A stretch of 64,000 nucleotides of DNA from an uncultured Bacilli bacterium (GCA_910584305.1 CAJTZW010000007.1:1-64000), one strand, 5' to 3'. Numbered from the stretch's first letter, positions 53,587 to 63,435 are shown. Program-made: numbers and translations. The notes: generated by a model not told the origin, from the letters alone.

Positions 53587-53712
53587 AAAATCATCCCTTA
53601 TCAAGATACTATTCTAGCACACTTTACAAACAAAGTAAAATGATAAGACAACATAACTATACGAATGTATAATTTATTATAAAATTGGTACACTAATGAG
53701 GAGAGTGATACT

Positions 53713-54222
53713 ATGAGATTATTATTATATATGGCTATTTTTATCAGTAAAATATTAGAAAATGCACTAGCTACTGTCCGCCTAATTGTAGTTGCAAATG
53801 GAAAAAAATGGTTAGGGGCTATTTTAAACTTTATAATCTCTATTATCTGGGTATATACAGCTGGTCTTGTCATCATAAATATCAAACGGGATTTACTCAA
53901 AGTTGTATTCTTCTGCCTAGGTTCTGGAATTGGTTCCTATGTTGGAAGTTATATCGAAAGTAAAATGGCACTTGGAAACAATTTATTAACATGCATTATT
54001 AACAAACAAGATTTACCTATGATTGATCAATTAAGAAAAGAGGGTCTAGGAGTCACCACCATTCCAGGCTATGGAAAAGATAATGAGAAATATGTCTTGC
54101 TAATATTTGCCCCTAGAAAACAAAGAAACAAAATTGTAAATGAAATCAAAAAAAGGAATCATAACTGTATGATTATTTCAGAATCTGCAGTTCCAATCTA
54201 TGGAGGTTATACAAATTCATAA
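53713..54222 (+). CDS. UPF0316-type membrane protein (DUF5698/DUF2179)
   Basis: 169 residues on the plus strand with a GAGGAGAGTG site. Three membrane helices in residues ~1-80 and a soluble C-terminal DUF2179-like domain (LLTCIINKQDLPMIDQLRKEGLGVTTIPGYGKD). The 3' end overlaps the GDPD gene by 16 bp in the convergent direction. Function unknown; DUF2179 domains occur in transporters and regulators. Confidence 0.8.
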   Translation: MRLLLYMAIFISKILENALATVRLIVVANGKKWLGAILNFIISIIWVYTAGLVIINIKRDLLKVVFFCLGSGIGSYVGSYIESKMALGNNLLTCIINKQDLPMIDQLRKEGLGVTTIPGYGKDNEKYVLLIFAPRKQRNKIVNEIKKRNHNCMIISESAVPIYGGYTNS

Positions 54223-54863
54223 GCCCTATCAGTAATAATATAGTCTACTTTTGATTTATAATATTGCACCTTATCCTTATCATTCATTGTCCATATCATA
54301 GACATTTTATGTGTATATCGAAAACTTCTATAATGATACATAACAAATTCAAATGGTGTAATATCTTTATTTTGATTCATTGTATATCCAACAATAAGTC
54401 CCATCAAAATATTAGGATACCTCTCCTTTAACTTACGCAACAAATCATAATTAAAACTACACAAATAAATGGTAAGATTACTATATTGGGTAAAAATAGA
54501 CTTTAACGCTTCTATCCAATCCACACTAACATTAGTTCGTTCTTCCTTCACTTCAAGCAGTAAAATTTTTTTTGACTCAATCTTAGAAAGCAATGAAGAC
54601 AAAACAGTAATCTTATCTTGAAATTGATGTTGCTCAAATGTATAAGATAATAACTCATCTAAAGTTAAATTATGTACAAAACCACTCCCATCGCTAACAA
54701 AATCAATAAGTATATTATGAAGAAGCACAATCTTCTTGTCTTTTGTTAAACGTAAATCACACTCAATTCCATCCAAATATGGTTGCTGTAAACTAAATAA
54801 AATCGCCTTTTCACTATTTTCTCTATATTTATGATTATCATTTCCCCTATGCGCAATAAACAC
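54207..54863 (-). CDS. Glycerophosphodiester phosphodiesterase-family protein
   Basis: 218 residues, GTG start after TAGGTGAT. GDPD motifs: IAHRG (~3-7), the GIECDLRLTKDKKIVLLHN block (~31-49) with the metal ligands Glu and Asp and the second catalytic His, and late WTMNDKD. Hydrolyses glycerophosphodiesters to glycerol-3-phosphate. It is a cytoplasmic form since no signal peptide is seen. Confidence 0.85.
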   Translation of the reverse strand: MFIAHRGNDNHKYRENSEKAILFSLQQPYLDGIECDLRLTKDKKIVLLHNILIDFVSDGSGFVHNLTLDELLSYTFEQHQFQDKITVLSSLLSKIESKKILLLEVKEERTNVSVDWIEALKSIFTQYSNLTIYLCSFNYDLLRKLKERYPNILMGLIVGYTMNQNKDITPFEFVMYHYRSFRYTHKMSMIWTMNDKDKVQYYKSKVDYIITDRAYEFV

Positions 54864-54885
54864 AATATCACCTAATAAAGTATAT

Positions 54886-54915
54886 GAAAAAAAGTATCTT
54901 ATTGATACTTTTTTT
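54886..54915. terminator. Terminator of the 54899 gene
   Basis: AAAGTATC, a 5-nt loop, GATACTTT flanked by A and T runs. The stop codon of the minus-strand gene is in the loop. Confidence 0.7.
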
Positions 54916-55417
54916 GATGACCATGATTTTGGATTTTAGACTCTATAGAAAACCCAATCTCACTAAGAGCAATCGCATTCTTTTTCATAACTTCACAATC
55001 TAGTATAGAAGCATTTGGATTATACTCATATTCCTTTCTAAGTAGTGCTGAAGTATAATATCCATCATAACGAAAGAGTTCTTGATACGTATACAAATTA
55101 AAAAATTCACAAAACAAACTATATACTTCAACATTTCTCATAGCGCCATTCGAATTTACTAAAACATATAATGGAGTTAAATCTAAAGAATTAGATCGAT
55201 GTAACTTTCTAATATAGGCTGTAATATCCTCATACGTCAAAAGTGTATTACATGAATCAAAATAATTGGTCTCATATATAATGCCATATAGATATATCAT
55301 AGCTTTTGAAATATCATGAATTTCAGGAACTTTTGAAGGCAATATAATACGTGTATTAAGAGATGATAAAAAAGAAACCATTTCCCTTGAATCATAAGTA
55401 AGTTTATATTCTTTCAT
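54899..55417 (-). CDS. Hypothetical protein, 172 aa
   Basis: Start chosen at the ATG after GGAG (55417); earlier ATGs at about 55447 and 55450 are in frame. Mostly helical with aromatic residues (YLYGIIYETNYF, YQELFRYDGYYTSALLRKEYEYN), no membrane segment. Not recognised. It lies 10-60 bp downstream of the HD-domain gene in what looks like one operon with hemW. Confidence 0.5.
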   Translation of the reverse strand: MKEYKLTYDSREMVSFLSSLNTRIILPSKVPEIHDISKAMIYLYGIIYETNYFDSCNTLLTYEDITAYIRKLHRSNSLDLTPLYVLVNSNGAMRNVEVYSLFCEFFNLYTYQELFRYDGYYTSALLRKEYEYNPNASILDCEVMKKNAIALSEIGFSIESKIQNHGHQKKYQ

Positions 55418-55477
55418 AATTTCTCCGTCCATACACATAATTTTTTGCATAATAAAACCCACTTTCAAAATAATGTA

Positions 55478-56056
55478 TCATTCCACAATATCATTATTCT
55501 CAAATTTAATATCTAAAAATTTACGACTTGCTAAAAAATCACACATATGAACAAATCTTTGGTACTTATTGGATGGTGCAGGTAAAACCTCATTTCCTTT
55601 ATAATCACTTGTCCAAGGCCCCATATGCGTAGAAATTACATTGGTAATAAAATCAATTTCAGAATCACTAAGAGTTAATTTATCCCTATTTTCACGAATA
55701 TAATCACAAACCACCAAAGGATGATCAAAAACAGTATATTCAGACTTCTCCCTACCATGTTTTAAGCCATCATGAAGAATAAGTGCAAAAATCATCAAAT
55801 CTTTCTCATCATCAGTAAATTTGCCAGTAACACTTTCCGTCCTATATAATTCATATGCCATACGTGCTGCCACCTTTGTATGACGAACCAGGCCTCCTTC
55901 TCCTAATGAAAATGATGGATGATACTTACCTGTAGAACTCGCAGCAACTTCAAAAAAATAATCTGGTAAAAGTTCTACCATCTTTTTTAAATTTTCTCTA
56001 TATTTAGAATTTTTAATATATGTATACTCTTTTTCAAATACTTGAACTTTATTCAT
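55478..56056 (-). CDS. HD-domain phosphohydrolase
   Basis: 192 residues from an ATG after AGGGTG. HD motif: RHTKVAARMAYEL (~57-69), ALILHDGLKHG (~90-100) with the HD pair, and later THMGPW and HMCDFLASR with Asp. Such enzymes hydrolyse phosphate esters of nucleotides or cyclic dinucleotides; the substrate is unknown. Overlaps the end of hemW by 8 bp. Confidence 0.78.
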   Translation of the reverse strand: MNKVQVFEKEYTYIKNSKYRENLKKMVELLPDYFFEVAASSTGKYHPSFSLGEGGLVRHTKVAARMAYELYRTESVTGKFTDDEKDLMIFALILHDGLKHGREKSEYTVFDHPLVVCDYIRENRDKLTLSDSEIDFITNVISTHMGPWTSDYKGNEVLPAPSNKYQRFVHMCDFLASRKFLDIKFENNDIVE

Positions 56057-57152
56057 TACTATCACACCCTATAAAATGTATCAATATATCATTTGATATA
56101 TATATATACTTATTATTTATTTTAATATAATCTAGAGAAATAAGCAACTGCTTATTATCTAATAAATCTTTAATAGGAAATACCTTTTCCAACTCTATCC
56201 CATATTTTTTAAAAAAACAAGACAAAGAAACCCCTTCCAATTTACGAAGGCCTAAAATCATCTCATTCTCCATTGTTTCTTGTTTGCTCAAAAGATGTTC
56301 CTCACTACGATACTTTCCACAAGTATATGAAGATAAATTTCTAGTATTGGTATAACGTACATCATCAATATACCCACTTGCTCCAAGACCAAATCCATAA
56401 TAATATAAATTATTCCAATACATTAAATTGTGTTTAGATGAAAAGCCTGGAAGTGCAAAATTACTAATTTCATAATGATTGTAGTGAGAAAACTTATCAC
56501 ATATTAATTTGTACATTGCTTCATCTACTTCTTCATCAATAGAAGAAATACCTTGATGATACAACACTGTATGAGGTTCGATCATGAGTGAATATGTTGA
56601 TACATGTGGAACATTTAATTCTAAAATACACGATATATCATTTTCTAAATCCTTTAATGTTTCTCCTGGCAATGCATACATTAAATCTATATTAATATTA
56701 AAAATCCCATAAAATCGTAACATTTGAATACCATCTATAACCATTTCTTTTGTATGATGTCGATTTAAAAATGTCAAAAATTTAGTTTGAAATGTTTGAA
56801 CACCTAAACTCACTCGATTTACACCGTACTTTTTCATCAATATAATTTGCTTTTCTGTTAATAATTCTACATTACACTCTACAGTATATTCATATTCTTT
56901 ATCATGAAATACAGTACTCACAATCTGTAATAATCTCTCAAATTCTTCATCATATAAACAATTTGGGGTCCCACCACCAATATAGATAGTAGATAACTTC
57001 TCTCCCTTATAATACATTTGTATCTCTTTTTGTAAAGAATCTAAATATTCAGATATCCATTTACGATAATACTGCAACTTACAAAAATCACAATATGTGC
57101 AAATAGATTTACAAAAAGGAATATGAATATACATTGACTGTACACCATTCAT
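56049..57152 (-). CDS. hemW: Radical SAM protein HemW (coproporphyrinogen III oxidase-like)
   Basis: 367 residues. YIHIPFCKSICTYCDFCK (~8-25) has the radical-SAM C-x3-C-x2-C, then YIGGGTP (~57-63) and GVNRVSLGVQTF (~108-119). The C-terminal HemW domain includes YEISNFALPGFSSKHNL and LRKLEGVSL. HemW is considered a heme chaperone/transfer protein, not the true HemN enzyme. It lies near lepA, as in many Bacilli. Confidence 0.88.
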   Translation of the reverse strand: MNGVQSMYIHIPFCKSICTYCDFCKLQYYRKWISEYLDSLQKEIQMYYKGEKLSTIYIGGGTPNCLYDEEFERLLQIVSTVFHDKEYEYTVECNVELLTEKQIILMKKYGVNRVSLGVQTFQTKFLTFLNRHHTKEMVIDGIQMLRFYGIFNINIDLMYALPGETLKDLENDISCILELNVPHVSTYSLMIEPHTVLYHQGISSIDEEVDEAMYKLICDKFSHYNHYEISNFALPGFSSKHNLMYWNNLYYYGFGLGASGYIDDVRYTNTRNLSSYTCGKYRSEEHLLSKQETMENEMILGLRKLEGVSLSCFFKKYGIELEKVFPIKDLLDNKQLLISLDYIKINNKYIYISNDILIHFIGCDSNE

Positions 57153-57192
57153 AGTTAGTCACTTCCTATAGTTATAGTATATCATAGCAAAT

Positions 57193-57219
57193 AAAAATTA
57201 GGAAACTATCCTAATTTTT
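57193..57219 (-). terminator. Terminator of the 57211 gene
   Basis: AAATTAGGA, short loop, TCCTAATTT with T run on the minus strand; the stop codon is inside. Confidence 0.75.
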
Positions 57220-58161
57220 CATTTGTTTACAATCTTCTCCTGATTCATTTAATTGAATTGATTCCATAGGTATTCCTAATCCTTTACAAACTATAGGTAC
57301 CATAGAATGCTTCAAAATTCTTTGAATAACAGCAATAGGATATCCCACAACCTCTTGTAATTTTTCTATATCATTAGGAAACCTATATACATCCTGCACC
57401 ACACTTGTAATTAGTTCCCTACAATCCCCAATTCTATTTTGCGTCAAAATTGATTCAATATTTAATAATGACTTTAGTTTTTCATATACATTTGGTAATA
57501 ATATATCTTTTAAACAATCGTCATTTAAAGATGCTACAAGTTCATTTATATGATATCCATGATCCTTAGCCATTCTTTTCATATCTCCATTATACTGAAA
57601 AAAGTAGGCCACCTTTTGAAGAAGAGAAAACTGATAATTGGTAACATTAAAAACATCTGGATAAATCAAACAGCGATACTCTGGATCTCTTACAATAAAC
57701 ATATCTTTTCTATTGATAGGTAATGTTTTTCTAATTTCAATTGATTTTTGAAGTAAGTCCACTACACCATCTCCAAATTCTGTTCGAATATAGTCTTCAT
57801 TTGCAAGCATATCTGGAATCATTTTTTCCCCTACAAATATACGTTTTGCAATTTCTTCATAGTTATATAAACTATTTGACATATAATATATAAGATTTAA
57901 CATAGTTTGTTTATATGCACGCATTTTCTCATGCGCTTTTTCAACTGGTTGCAATTCCTGTCTTCTTATAGTTATTAACTTCCAAATATCCTTATCGAAA
58001 CAATCCAGAATTTTATCCTTATCATCTAAAACCTTTTTGATAAACTCTACACTTTCTCCTGTTTCCTTTGCAATTGTATCATAATCAGTATGATTGATAA
58101 ATAACTTAACAATTACCTGTAACAGTTCCCTATCAAATTCCACATTTGCGCTATTGTCCAT
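57211..58161 (-). CDS. Protein with multiple SpoIIID-like helix-turn-helix repeats
   Basis: 316 residues from an ATG after GAGGGGAAGG. At least four units look like the helix-turn-helix of SpoIIID-type regulators: DYDTIAKETGESVEFIKKVLDDKD (written in parts: DYDTIAKETG, EFIKKVLDD), YNYEEIAKRIFVG, GDMKRMAKDHGYHINELVASL and DIEKLQEVVGYPIAVIQRIL. No effector domain. It is encoded beside spoIIID and runs into it through ~70 bp. I infer a DNA-binding protein, perhaps sporulation-related; not a family I can name. Confidence 0.6.
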   Translation of the reverse strand: MDNSANVEFDRELLQVIVKLFINHTDYDTIAKETGESVEFIKKVLDDKDKILDCFDKDIWKLITIRRQELQPVEKAHEKMRAYKQTMLNLIYYMSNSLYNYEEIAKRIFVGEKMIPDMLANEDYIRTEFGDGVVDLLQKSIEIRKTLPINRKDMFIVRDPEYRCLIYPDVFNVTNYQFSLLQKVAYFFQYNGDMKRMAKDHGYHINELVASLNDDCLKDILLPNVYEKLKSLLNIESILTQNRIGDCRELITSVVQDVYRFPNDIEKLQEVVGYPIAVIQRILKHSMVPIVCKGLGIPMESIQLNESGEDCKQMKN

Positions 58162-58211
58162 ATACCTTCCCCTCATTTCCTCGTACTATTATAACAACTA
58201 TTTAAAAAAAT

Positions 58212-58243
58212 GCAAGAAAAAAGTAGATTTTATCATCTACTTT
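58212..58243 (-). terminator. Terminator of spoIIID
   Basis: Minus strand AAGTAGAT, 6-nt loop, ATCTACTT then TTTTCTTG; the TGA stop of spoIIID is in the right-hand part. Confidence 0.75.
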
Positions 58244-58511
58244 GTTTTAAACTCAAATACTTTTGTTTTGTAGCCTCTCCGCCACGAAGATGCTTCTCTT
58301 CCTTATTAGCATCTAGCTTTGCACGAACCTTTCCATACAAATCCAAATCTATATCCTTTAGGCGTTCTGCTAAATCTTTATGTACAGTTGATTTAGAAAA
58401 ATTTTCATCTTCAGCTAGACTACGTACTGTTGCTCCTTTACATAAAATAAATTTTTCCCCTAACCTTAATGCCCTTTGCTCGATTACAACATGATGATTT
58501 GTTCTTCCCAT
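58233..58511 (-). CDS. spoIIID: Sporulation transcription factor SpoIIID
   Basis: 92 residues, ATG after AAAGGAA. Core helix-turn-helix KGATVRSLAEDENFSKSTVHKDLAERLKDID-like pattern (written in parts: ATVRSLAEDEN, SKSTVHKDLAERL), followed by a basic C-terminal helix (RAKLDANKEEKHLRGG). Acts in the mother cell after SigE. An 11-bp inverted repeat lies just before its ribosome-binding site. Confidence 0.93.
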   Translation of the reverse strand: MGRTNHHVVIEQRALRLGEKFILCKGATVRSLAEDENFSKSTVHKDLAERLKDIDLDLYGKVRAKLDANKEEKHLRGGEATKQKYLSLKQSR

Positions 58512-58522
58512 TGTAACATTCC

Positions 58523-58554
58523 TTTCTCATACACTAAAATATATGTATGAGAAA
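58523..58554. repeat. Inverted repeat in the spoIIID leader
   Basis: An 11-bp perfect inverted repeat (TTTCTCATACA at 58523-58533 and TGTATGAGAAA at 58544-58554) with a 10-nt loop. On the minus strand the right arm runs into the AAAGGAA ribosome-binding site of spoIIID. No T run follows, so it is not a plain terminator. Confidence 0.6.
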
Positions 58555-58562
58555 AAAATTTA

Positions 58563-60365
58563 TTACGTATCATCATCCATACTTAAAACAGATAAGAATG
58601 CTTCCTGTGGAATCTCTACATTTCCAACCATCTTCATTCTTTTCTTACCTTCTTTTTGTTTTTCTAATAATTTACGCTTTCTAGTAACATCTCCACCATA
58701 GCATTTTGCTAGTACATTTTTACGAACCGCTTTAATAGTTTCTCTAGCAATGATTTTGGCACCAATCGATGCCTGAATTGGAACCTCAAATTGCTGTCTT
58801 GGAATCAATTTCTTTAAATTTTCAACAATAATTTTTCCACGATTATAAGCAAAATCTTTATGAACAATTGTGGACAAAGCATCCACAGGTTCTCCATTTA
58901 ATAATATATCCATCTTTACTAAATTACTACTTTTATATCCAATCATCTCATAATCAAATGATGCATATCCTTTGGTTGTAGATTTTAATCGATCAAAAAA
59001 GTCATACACGATTTCAGATAAAGGAATTTCATAATGAATATTAACTCTTGTTGGATCCAAATATTCCATAGAAACATAATTTCCTCTTTTATTTTGACAA
59101 AGCTCCATAATTGGGCCAATATAATCACTCGGAACAAAGATATTGGTTAAAATATATGGTTCCTTAATATCCAAGATTCTTCCTCTATCCGGAAGTTTTA
59201 CAGGACTATCAATCATAAGATGGCTATGATCAGTTAGTTCCACATCATAAATTACAGAAGGACTGGTCGCAATTAAATCAATATTAAATTCTCTTTCTAT
59301 TCTCTCTTCGATAATCTCCATATGTAAAAGTCCTAAAAAACCTGTTCTAAAGCCAAACCCAAGTGCCTTGGAAGTTTCTGGAGTAAACTCTAATGCAGCA
59401 TCATTTAACTTTAACTTTTCAAGAGCCTCTCTTAAATCTGGAAACTTACTAGAATCAATTGGATACAAACCACAAAACACCATAGGTTTCATTGGTTTAT
59501 ACCCTGGTAGTGCTTCTGGATTTATGTCACTAGCAAGTACAATGGTATCCCCCACTTTTACATCCTCAATGCTTTTTATGCTTGCACACAAATACCCAAC
59601 TTCACCAGTTTCTAAACAATTCTTTTTTACTTCATGTGGAGTATGAACACCAAGTTCTACCACTTCATACATAGCACCTGTTGCCATCATACGAATTTTA
59701 TCCCCTACATGTACACTTCCATTTACAACACGTATAGAAGTAATAATACCTCGATAAGCATCAAAATAACTATCAAAAATAAGAGACTGTAAACTTCCCT
59801 TTGTAGCACCAGCTGGAGACGGAACCTTTTCTATGATAGTAGCAAGTAGTTCTTCAATTCCAATCCCATTTTTAGCACTAGTTAATACAATTTCATCCTC
59901 TTTAAATCCAAGTGTATCAATGAGGTCTTTTTTGACCTTTTCAGGATCAGCATTTGGAAGATCTATCTTATTAATAACAGGTATAATTGTTAGATTATTC
60001 TCTAAAGCCAAATATAGATTAGCAAGTGTTTGGGCTTCAATGCCCTGTGCTGCATCCACAACTAAAATCGCACCTTCACAAGCAGCCAAACTACGACTTA
60101 CTTCATAAGAGAAATCAACATGCCCTGGTGTATCAATTAAATGTAATAAGTATTCTTCCCCCTTATATTTGTAATTTAAACTTACAGCATTTAACTTAAT
60201 AGTAATTCCACGTTCTCTTTCTATATCCATATTATCAAGAAGTTGATCTTGTTTTTCTCTTTCTGTAATTGCCCCTGTGACCTCCAAAATACGATCTGCA
60301 AGTGTACTTTTTCCATGATCAATATGAGCAATAATAGAAAAATTTCGAATGTTCTCCTGTTTCAT
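58563..60365 (-). CDS. lepA: Elongation factor 4 (LepA)
   Basis: 600 residues of full length. GTPase motifs AHIDHGKST (~13-21), DTPGH (~78-82), NKIDLP (~132-137), then EF-G-like domains and the LepA-specific C-terminal domain ([45 protein letters not shown]). Acts in translation fidelity or back-translocation and ribosome assembly. ATG with a GGTGAT site. Confidence 0.96.
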   Translation of the reverse strand: MKQENIRNFSIIAHIDHGKSTLADRILEVTGAITEREKQDQLLDNMDIERERGITIKLNAVSLNYKYKGEEYLLHLIDTPGHVDFSYEVSRSLAACEGAILVVDAAQGIEAQTLANLYLALENNLTIIPVINKIDLPNADPEKVKKDLIDTLGFKEDEIVLTSAKNGIGIEELLATIIEKVPSPAGATKGSLQSLIFDSYFDAYRGIITSIRVVNGSVHVGDKIRMMATGAMYEVVELGVHTPHEVKKNCLETGEVGYLCASIKSIEDVKVGDTIVLASDINPEALPGYKPMKPMVFCGLYPIDSSKFPDLREALEKLKLNDAALEFTPETSKALGFGFRTGFLGLLHMEIIEERIEREFNIDLIATSPSVIYDVELTDHSHLMIDSPVKLPDRGRILDIKEPYILTNIFVPSDYIGPIMELCQNKRGNYVSMEYLDPTRVNIHYEIPLSEIVYDFFDRLKSTTKGYASFDYEMIGYKSSNLVKMDILLNGEPVDALSTIVHKDFAYNRGKIIVENLKKLIPRQQFEVPIQASIGAKIIARETIKAVRKNVLAKCYGGDVTRKRKLLEKQKEGKKRMKMVGNVEIPQEAFLSVLSMDDDT

Positions 60366-60423
60366 AACATCACCATGTTCCTATTATACCATTAAAAAAG
60401 AGTATTTTATACAAAATATTCTT

Positions 60424-61116
60424 TTATTTAATTTTACGAAATACATTTTTCTCTTGGTATGCCATATAAAAATCAGATACATCATACAAAGGAAGTGGGA
60501 ATCCATTTTCCTGTAGACATTCTAAAACATCATCACCATAAAATGTCCTAACGAAATCCGCATCACTGTCACTCCAAGACGAATATTTCTGTGTAGTATA
60601 TCCAATCGGCTCAATATTATTTGCAGAAATATAATCCCAAACATTATCTAATACGATAAAATTATCTTCTACCAATTTACTACCTGTAAATAAATCTAAG
60701 TCAAATAAATAGTTTACTAAAAGTAGTTCTCTTTCTTCTGTAGCAGCAATAATATAATCACTTCCTACCTGTACATATTCACTATCATTCAATTTGATTG
60801 TTAAAATAGCAGGATTCTCTCCATTATTTGTATTCACTTCAATAATCTTTAAATCCTCTTGTGTTAAACGCTTGCTAGAACCTATTTCCTGTAAATAAGA
60901 ATTATAATTCATTAAAATTTTACTAGTTTGCAACAAATTATTAGAAATATCAACAATTAATTTTTTTGATTCATTAAATTCATCAAAATCATTTTGTTCA
61001 TTTTTGATTTTCTGTATATCTGATGTATCATTTTGTTTCTTACAACTAACTAAGCCGTTACTAGCAATTAGGCTTGAGATACATACTAGTGCGATTTTCT
61101 TTTTTAATTTATTCAT
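60424..61116 (-). CDS. Lipoprotein of unknown function
   Basis: 230 residues. Signal peptide with lipobox LVSC (~22-25). The mature part is helical then mixed (ILTIKLNDSEYVQVGSDYIIA). No conserved motif is recognised. A single-gene unit with a GGGGGAA site, in a gap between lepA and spoIIP. Confidence 0.6.
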   Translation of the reverse strand: MNKLKKKIALVCISSLIASNGLVSCKKQNDTSDIQKIKNEQNDFDEFNESKKLIVDISNNLLQTSKILMNYNSYLQEIGSSKRLTQEDLKIIEVNTNNGENPAILTIKLNDSEYVQVGSDYIIAATEERELLLVNYLFDLDLFTGSKLVEDNFIVLDNVWDYISANNIEPIGYTTQKYSSWSDSDADFVRTFYGDDVLECLQENGFPLPLYDVSDFYMAYQEKNVFRKIK

Positions 61117-61239
61117 TGCAAAATTCCCCCAAACACACGTAATATACTATAAATATTCTAAAAATGCAAATTGTCAACAATATTTTGAATATATAAATAT
61201 CAAAAATCTATTTATTCTTCCCTAGACTCTTTTATCATT

Positions 61240-61584
61240 TTATGTTCCAAGTAACTTACCAATAAACTTAAATGTCGATTCAATTCCTGATTGGACAAAA
61301 CTTTCTAAATGAGTAGAAAAACTATTCCCCAATTTAGAAAGATTATTCTGGTAACTAGGAGTATCCTTAACAATATAATTTTTAATATCTACCTCTTTAC
61401 CATCTGCGACATCCTGTTCAAATTCACGAATTTTCTCTTCTGTTAGAACCATTTTGTTATGTTGCTCAAATTCATAATACCCAGTAGCAGAGGAAACATA
61501 AATCGCCAAAAAAGCTATAAATAAGGCAAGTAAAATTCTACTAAATATTTTATTACACAATTTCTTCTTATCTTCAGTTTTCAT
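61240..61584 (-). CDS. Small membrane protein downstream of spoIIP
   Basis: 114 residues from the ATG with GGGTGATG upstream. One membrane helix (~15-32), then a helical outer part. The start overlaps the stop of spoIIP by 11 bp, so co-translated; it may be a sporulation accessory. Not recognised. Confidence 0.6.
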   Translation of the reverse strand: MKTEDKKKLCNKIFSRILLALFIAFLAIYVSSATGYYEFEQHNKMVLTEEKIREFEQDVADGKEVDIKNYIVKDTPSYQNNLSKLGNSFSTHLESFVQSGIESTFKFIGKLLGT

Positions 61585-62599
61585 TACCATCACCCAAATA
61601 TTCAGAGATTATAATAGAAAGTACATCAATTGTATTCATAACTTCTTCAATACTATTTTCCATACCACCACATTCAATTAAAATTACATGATCTGCAACA
61701 TCCTGATTATAAATGCCATTGACCCCCGCACCTGTTTTCTTAATAACCCCTCTACTAAGTCCTGGGTATTTTGCTTTAATCATATCATTTAATGTATTAG
61801 CAAGTGTTAAATTGGGTTCATAATTTTCATAATCAAGCCCAACTACAAATAATACTTTCGCATAACTTTTACCATTAATCTGGGCAGTAGAAAGTTCTTT
61901 GCCAATCGCATCCCTATGCAAGTCAATTAACAAATCCAGGCTATCATATTTATTAACCGTATCTAACATATAAAACCGACTTGCTTTATAACTACTCGCA
62001 TAATCCCATCCATTGATTGCTAAAAAGTCTGTAATATTAGAAGTTTCTACCATAGTACTAATTCCTAATTTATTTAATTTTTCTTTAAACAAATAAGAAG
62101 CCATCATAACATTCGGAGTAATATTATACGCTTCAAAATTCGTAGCACTATATGCTTCCAACTGATGGGTATTATAGATATAAACTCTAGGATTATTTAT
62201 ATCAACAGGATTGGGATCCTGAATATAGTTGCTTAAATCAAGATCTAAATCTTCTCCTTCACTCGCATCATGATAAACAAGAGTCGTACTTCCTTCTCCT
62301 TTTTCATATCCAAATACGCTTTCCAACATATCCGTCGGTTTTTGTAAGTTGACATTCGATATCCATAATAAAAATCGATTAAATAAATTATGATTACTTT
62401 TTTCGTATAAAATATGGTGGTTTGAATCCTGTAATAATCTTTCAATAAATTCCTGATTAGAATTTGCAAGTTGGAATTTCAAAAAGAATCCAGTAACAAT
62501 AGAATACAAAAGATATATACTAGCAACAACGAATACGAACTTTAGAAGTCCTAATTTTTTTCTTTTCTTAGCCACAAATTTTTTTCTATGCCTTACCAT
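61574..62599 (-). CDS. spoIIP: Stage II sporulation protein P (SpoIIP)
   Basis: 341 residues. N-terminal membrane helix (~18-37), then the SpoIIP autolysin fold: VYIYNTHQLEAYS (~133-145) with His/Glu ligands, DLLIDLHRDAIGK (~215-227), and a late ILIECGGMENS. Amidase and endopeptidase that thins septal peptidoglycan for engulfment with SpoIID and SpoIIM. It has a TTGACA promoter-like box upstream (62647-62652). Confidence 0.93.
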   Translation of the reverse strand: MVRHRKKFVAKKRKKLGLLKFVFVVASIYLLYSIVTGFFLKFQLANSNQEFIERLLQDSNHHILYEKSNHNLFNRFLLWISNVNLQKPTDMLESVFGYEKGEGSTTLVYHDASEGEDLDLDLSNYIQDPNPVDINNPRVYIYNTHQLEAYSATNFEAYNITPNVMMASYLFKEKLNKLGISTMVETSNITDFLAINGWDYASSYKASRFYMLDTVNKYDSLDLLIDLHRDAIGKELSTAQINGKSYAKVLFVVGLDYENYEPNLTLANTLNDMIKAKYPGLSRGVIKKTGAGVNGIYNQDVADHVILIECGGMENSIEEVMNTIDVLSIIISEYLGDGNEN

Positions 62600-62654
62600 A
62601 TAATCACCTACTTATTTACAGTATATAGAAACAAAATAGAAAAAAATGTCAAAA

Positions 62655-62690
62655 AGAAAAAAAAATAATAGTTTTCTCTATTATTTTTCA
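62655..62690 (-). terminator. Terminator of yqeY
   Basis: AATAATAG, 6-nt loop, CTATTATT followed on the minus strand by a long A/T-rich T run. It separates yqeY from spoIIP. Confidence 0.65.
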
Positions 62691-63124
62691 TTCAACCTAT
62701 TTTTTACCAATTTACTAACCTCTGCCATATCAGCCTTTCCCTTTAATAATGGTGTTAACTTCCCCATAATACGTCCCATATCAGACATAGCGGTCGGATG
62801 GACCTCATTAAATACTGTAGAAACTAATGTAGAAATTTCCTCCTCTGATAACTGTTCTGGCATATATTTTTCTAATATCTGAATTTCTGCCTCTGTTTTT
62901 TCTATTAAATCATTACGATTTCCCTTTTGAAACTCAACAATTGATTCTTTTCTTGTCTTAATCTGCTTTCCAATGATAGCAATTACTTCATCATCACTAA
63001 GTTCATGCTTCACATTTAACTCTTCCATTTGAATAGCACCCTTCACCATTCGAATCACCATCAGCTCATCCTTCTTCTGAGATTTCATCGCCTCTTTTAG
63101 ATCATTCAAAATTCTTTCCCTCAT
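62681..63124 (-). CDS. yqeY: GatB/YqeY domain protein
   Basis: 147 residues, almost entirely YqeY: ILNDLKEAMKSQKKDELMVIRMVKGAIQMEE, ILEKYMPEQLSEEEI, GRIMGKLTPLLKGKADMAEVSKLVKNRL. Related to the tail domain of GatB that helps tRNA-dependent amidation; as a stand-alone it may bind tRNA. Commonly encoded next to rpsU, as here. Confidence 0.9.
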   Translation of the reverse strand: MRERILNDLKEAMKSQKKDELMVIRMVKGAIQMEELNVKHELSDDEVIAIIGKQIKTRKESIVEFQKGNRNDLIEKTEAEIQILEKYMPEQLSEEEISTLVSTVFNEVHPTAMSDMGRIMGKLTPLLKGKADMAEVSKLVKNRLNEK

Positions 63125-63143
63125 ATAAAATTCCTCCTATGTT

Positions 63144-63166
63144 ATAAAAGAGCCATACGGCTCTCT
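63144..63166 (-). terminator. Terminator of rpsU
   Basis: AGAGCC, 4-nt loop, GGCTCT then TTTTAT on the minus strand, between rpsU and yqeY. Confidence 0.75.
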
Positions 63167-63168
63167 TA

Positions 63169-63372
63169 CTAATAATTATTACGATTATTACGATTTCTCT
63201 TGTGACTATTTTTAATAGCTTCCGCTTTTTCCTTTCTTCTCTTTGCACCAGGTTTTAAATAACCTTCTTGTCTTTCACGAACTTTTTTTGAGGAACCATC
63301 TTTTGCATTTCTTTGTTTTAATGTTTTTAAGGCACCATCTACATTTCCGTTTTTTACAACTACTGTAGCCAT
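63169..63372 (-). CDS. rpsU: 30S ribosomal protein S21
   Basis: 67 residues from the ATG after GGGAGGG (the open frame extends to 63399). Basic throughout (VKNGNVDGALKTLKQR, VRERQEGYLKPGAKRRKEK). S21 contacts the 16S 3' end near the anti-Shine-Dalgarno. Paired with yqeY as in many Firmicutes. Confidence 0.93.
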   Translation of the reverse strand: MATVVVKNGNVDGALKTLKQRNAKDGSSKKVRERQEGYLKPGAKRRKEKAEAIKNSHKRNRNNRNNY

Positions 63373-63435
63373 TGATAATCCCTCCCTTCTTACAAACACT
63401 GATATTATATCATTGTTTGCTTTTTATTTCAAGCT

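Noticed and set aside
58210..58494. 94-codon plus-strand ORF opposite spoIIID
   Set aside because: The minus-strand frame encodes SpoIIID with all its motifs; the plus frame is an antisense shadow.
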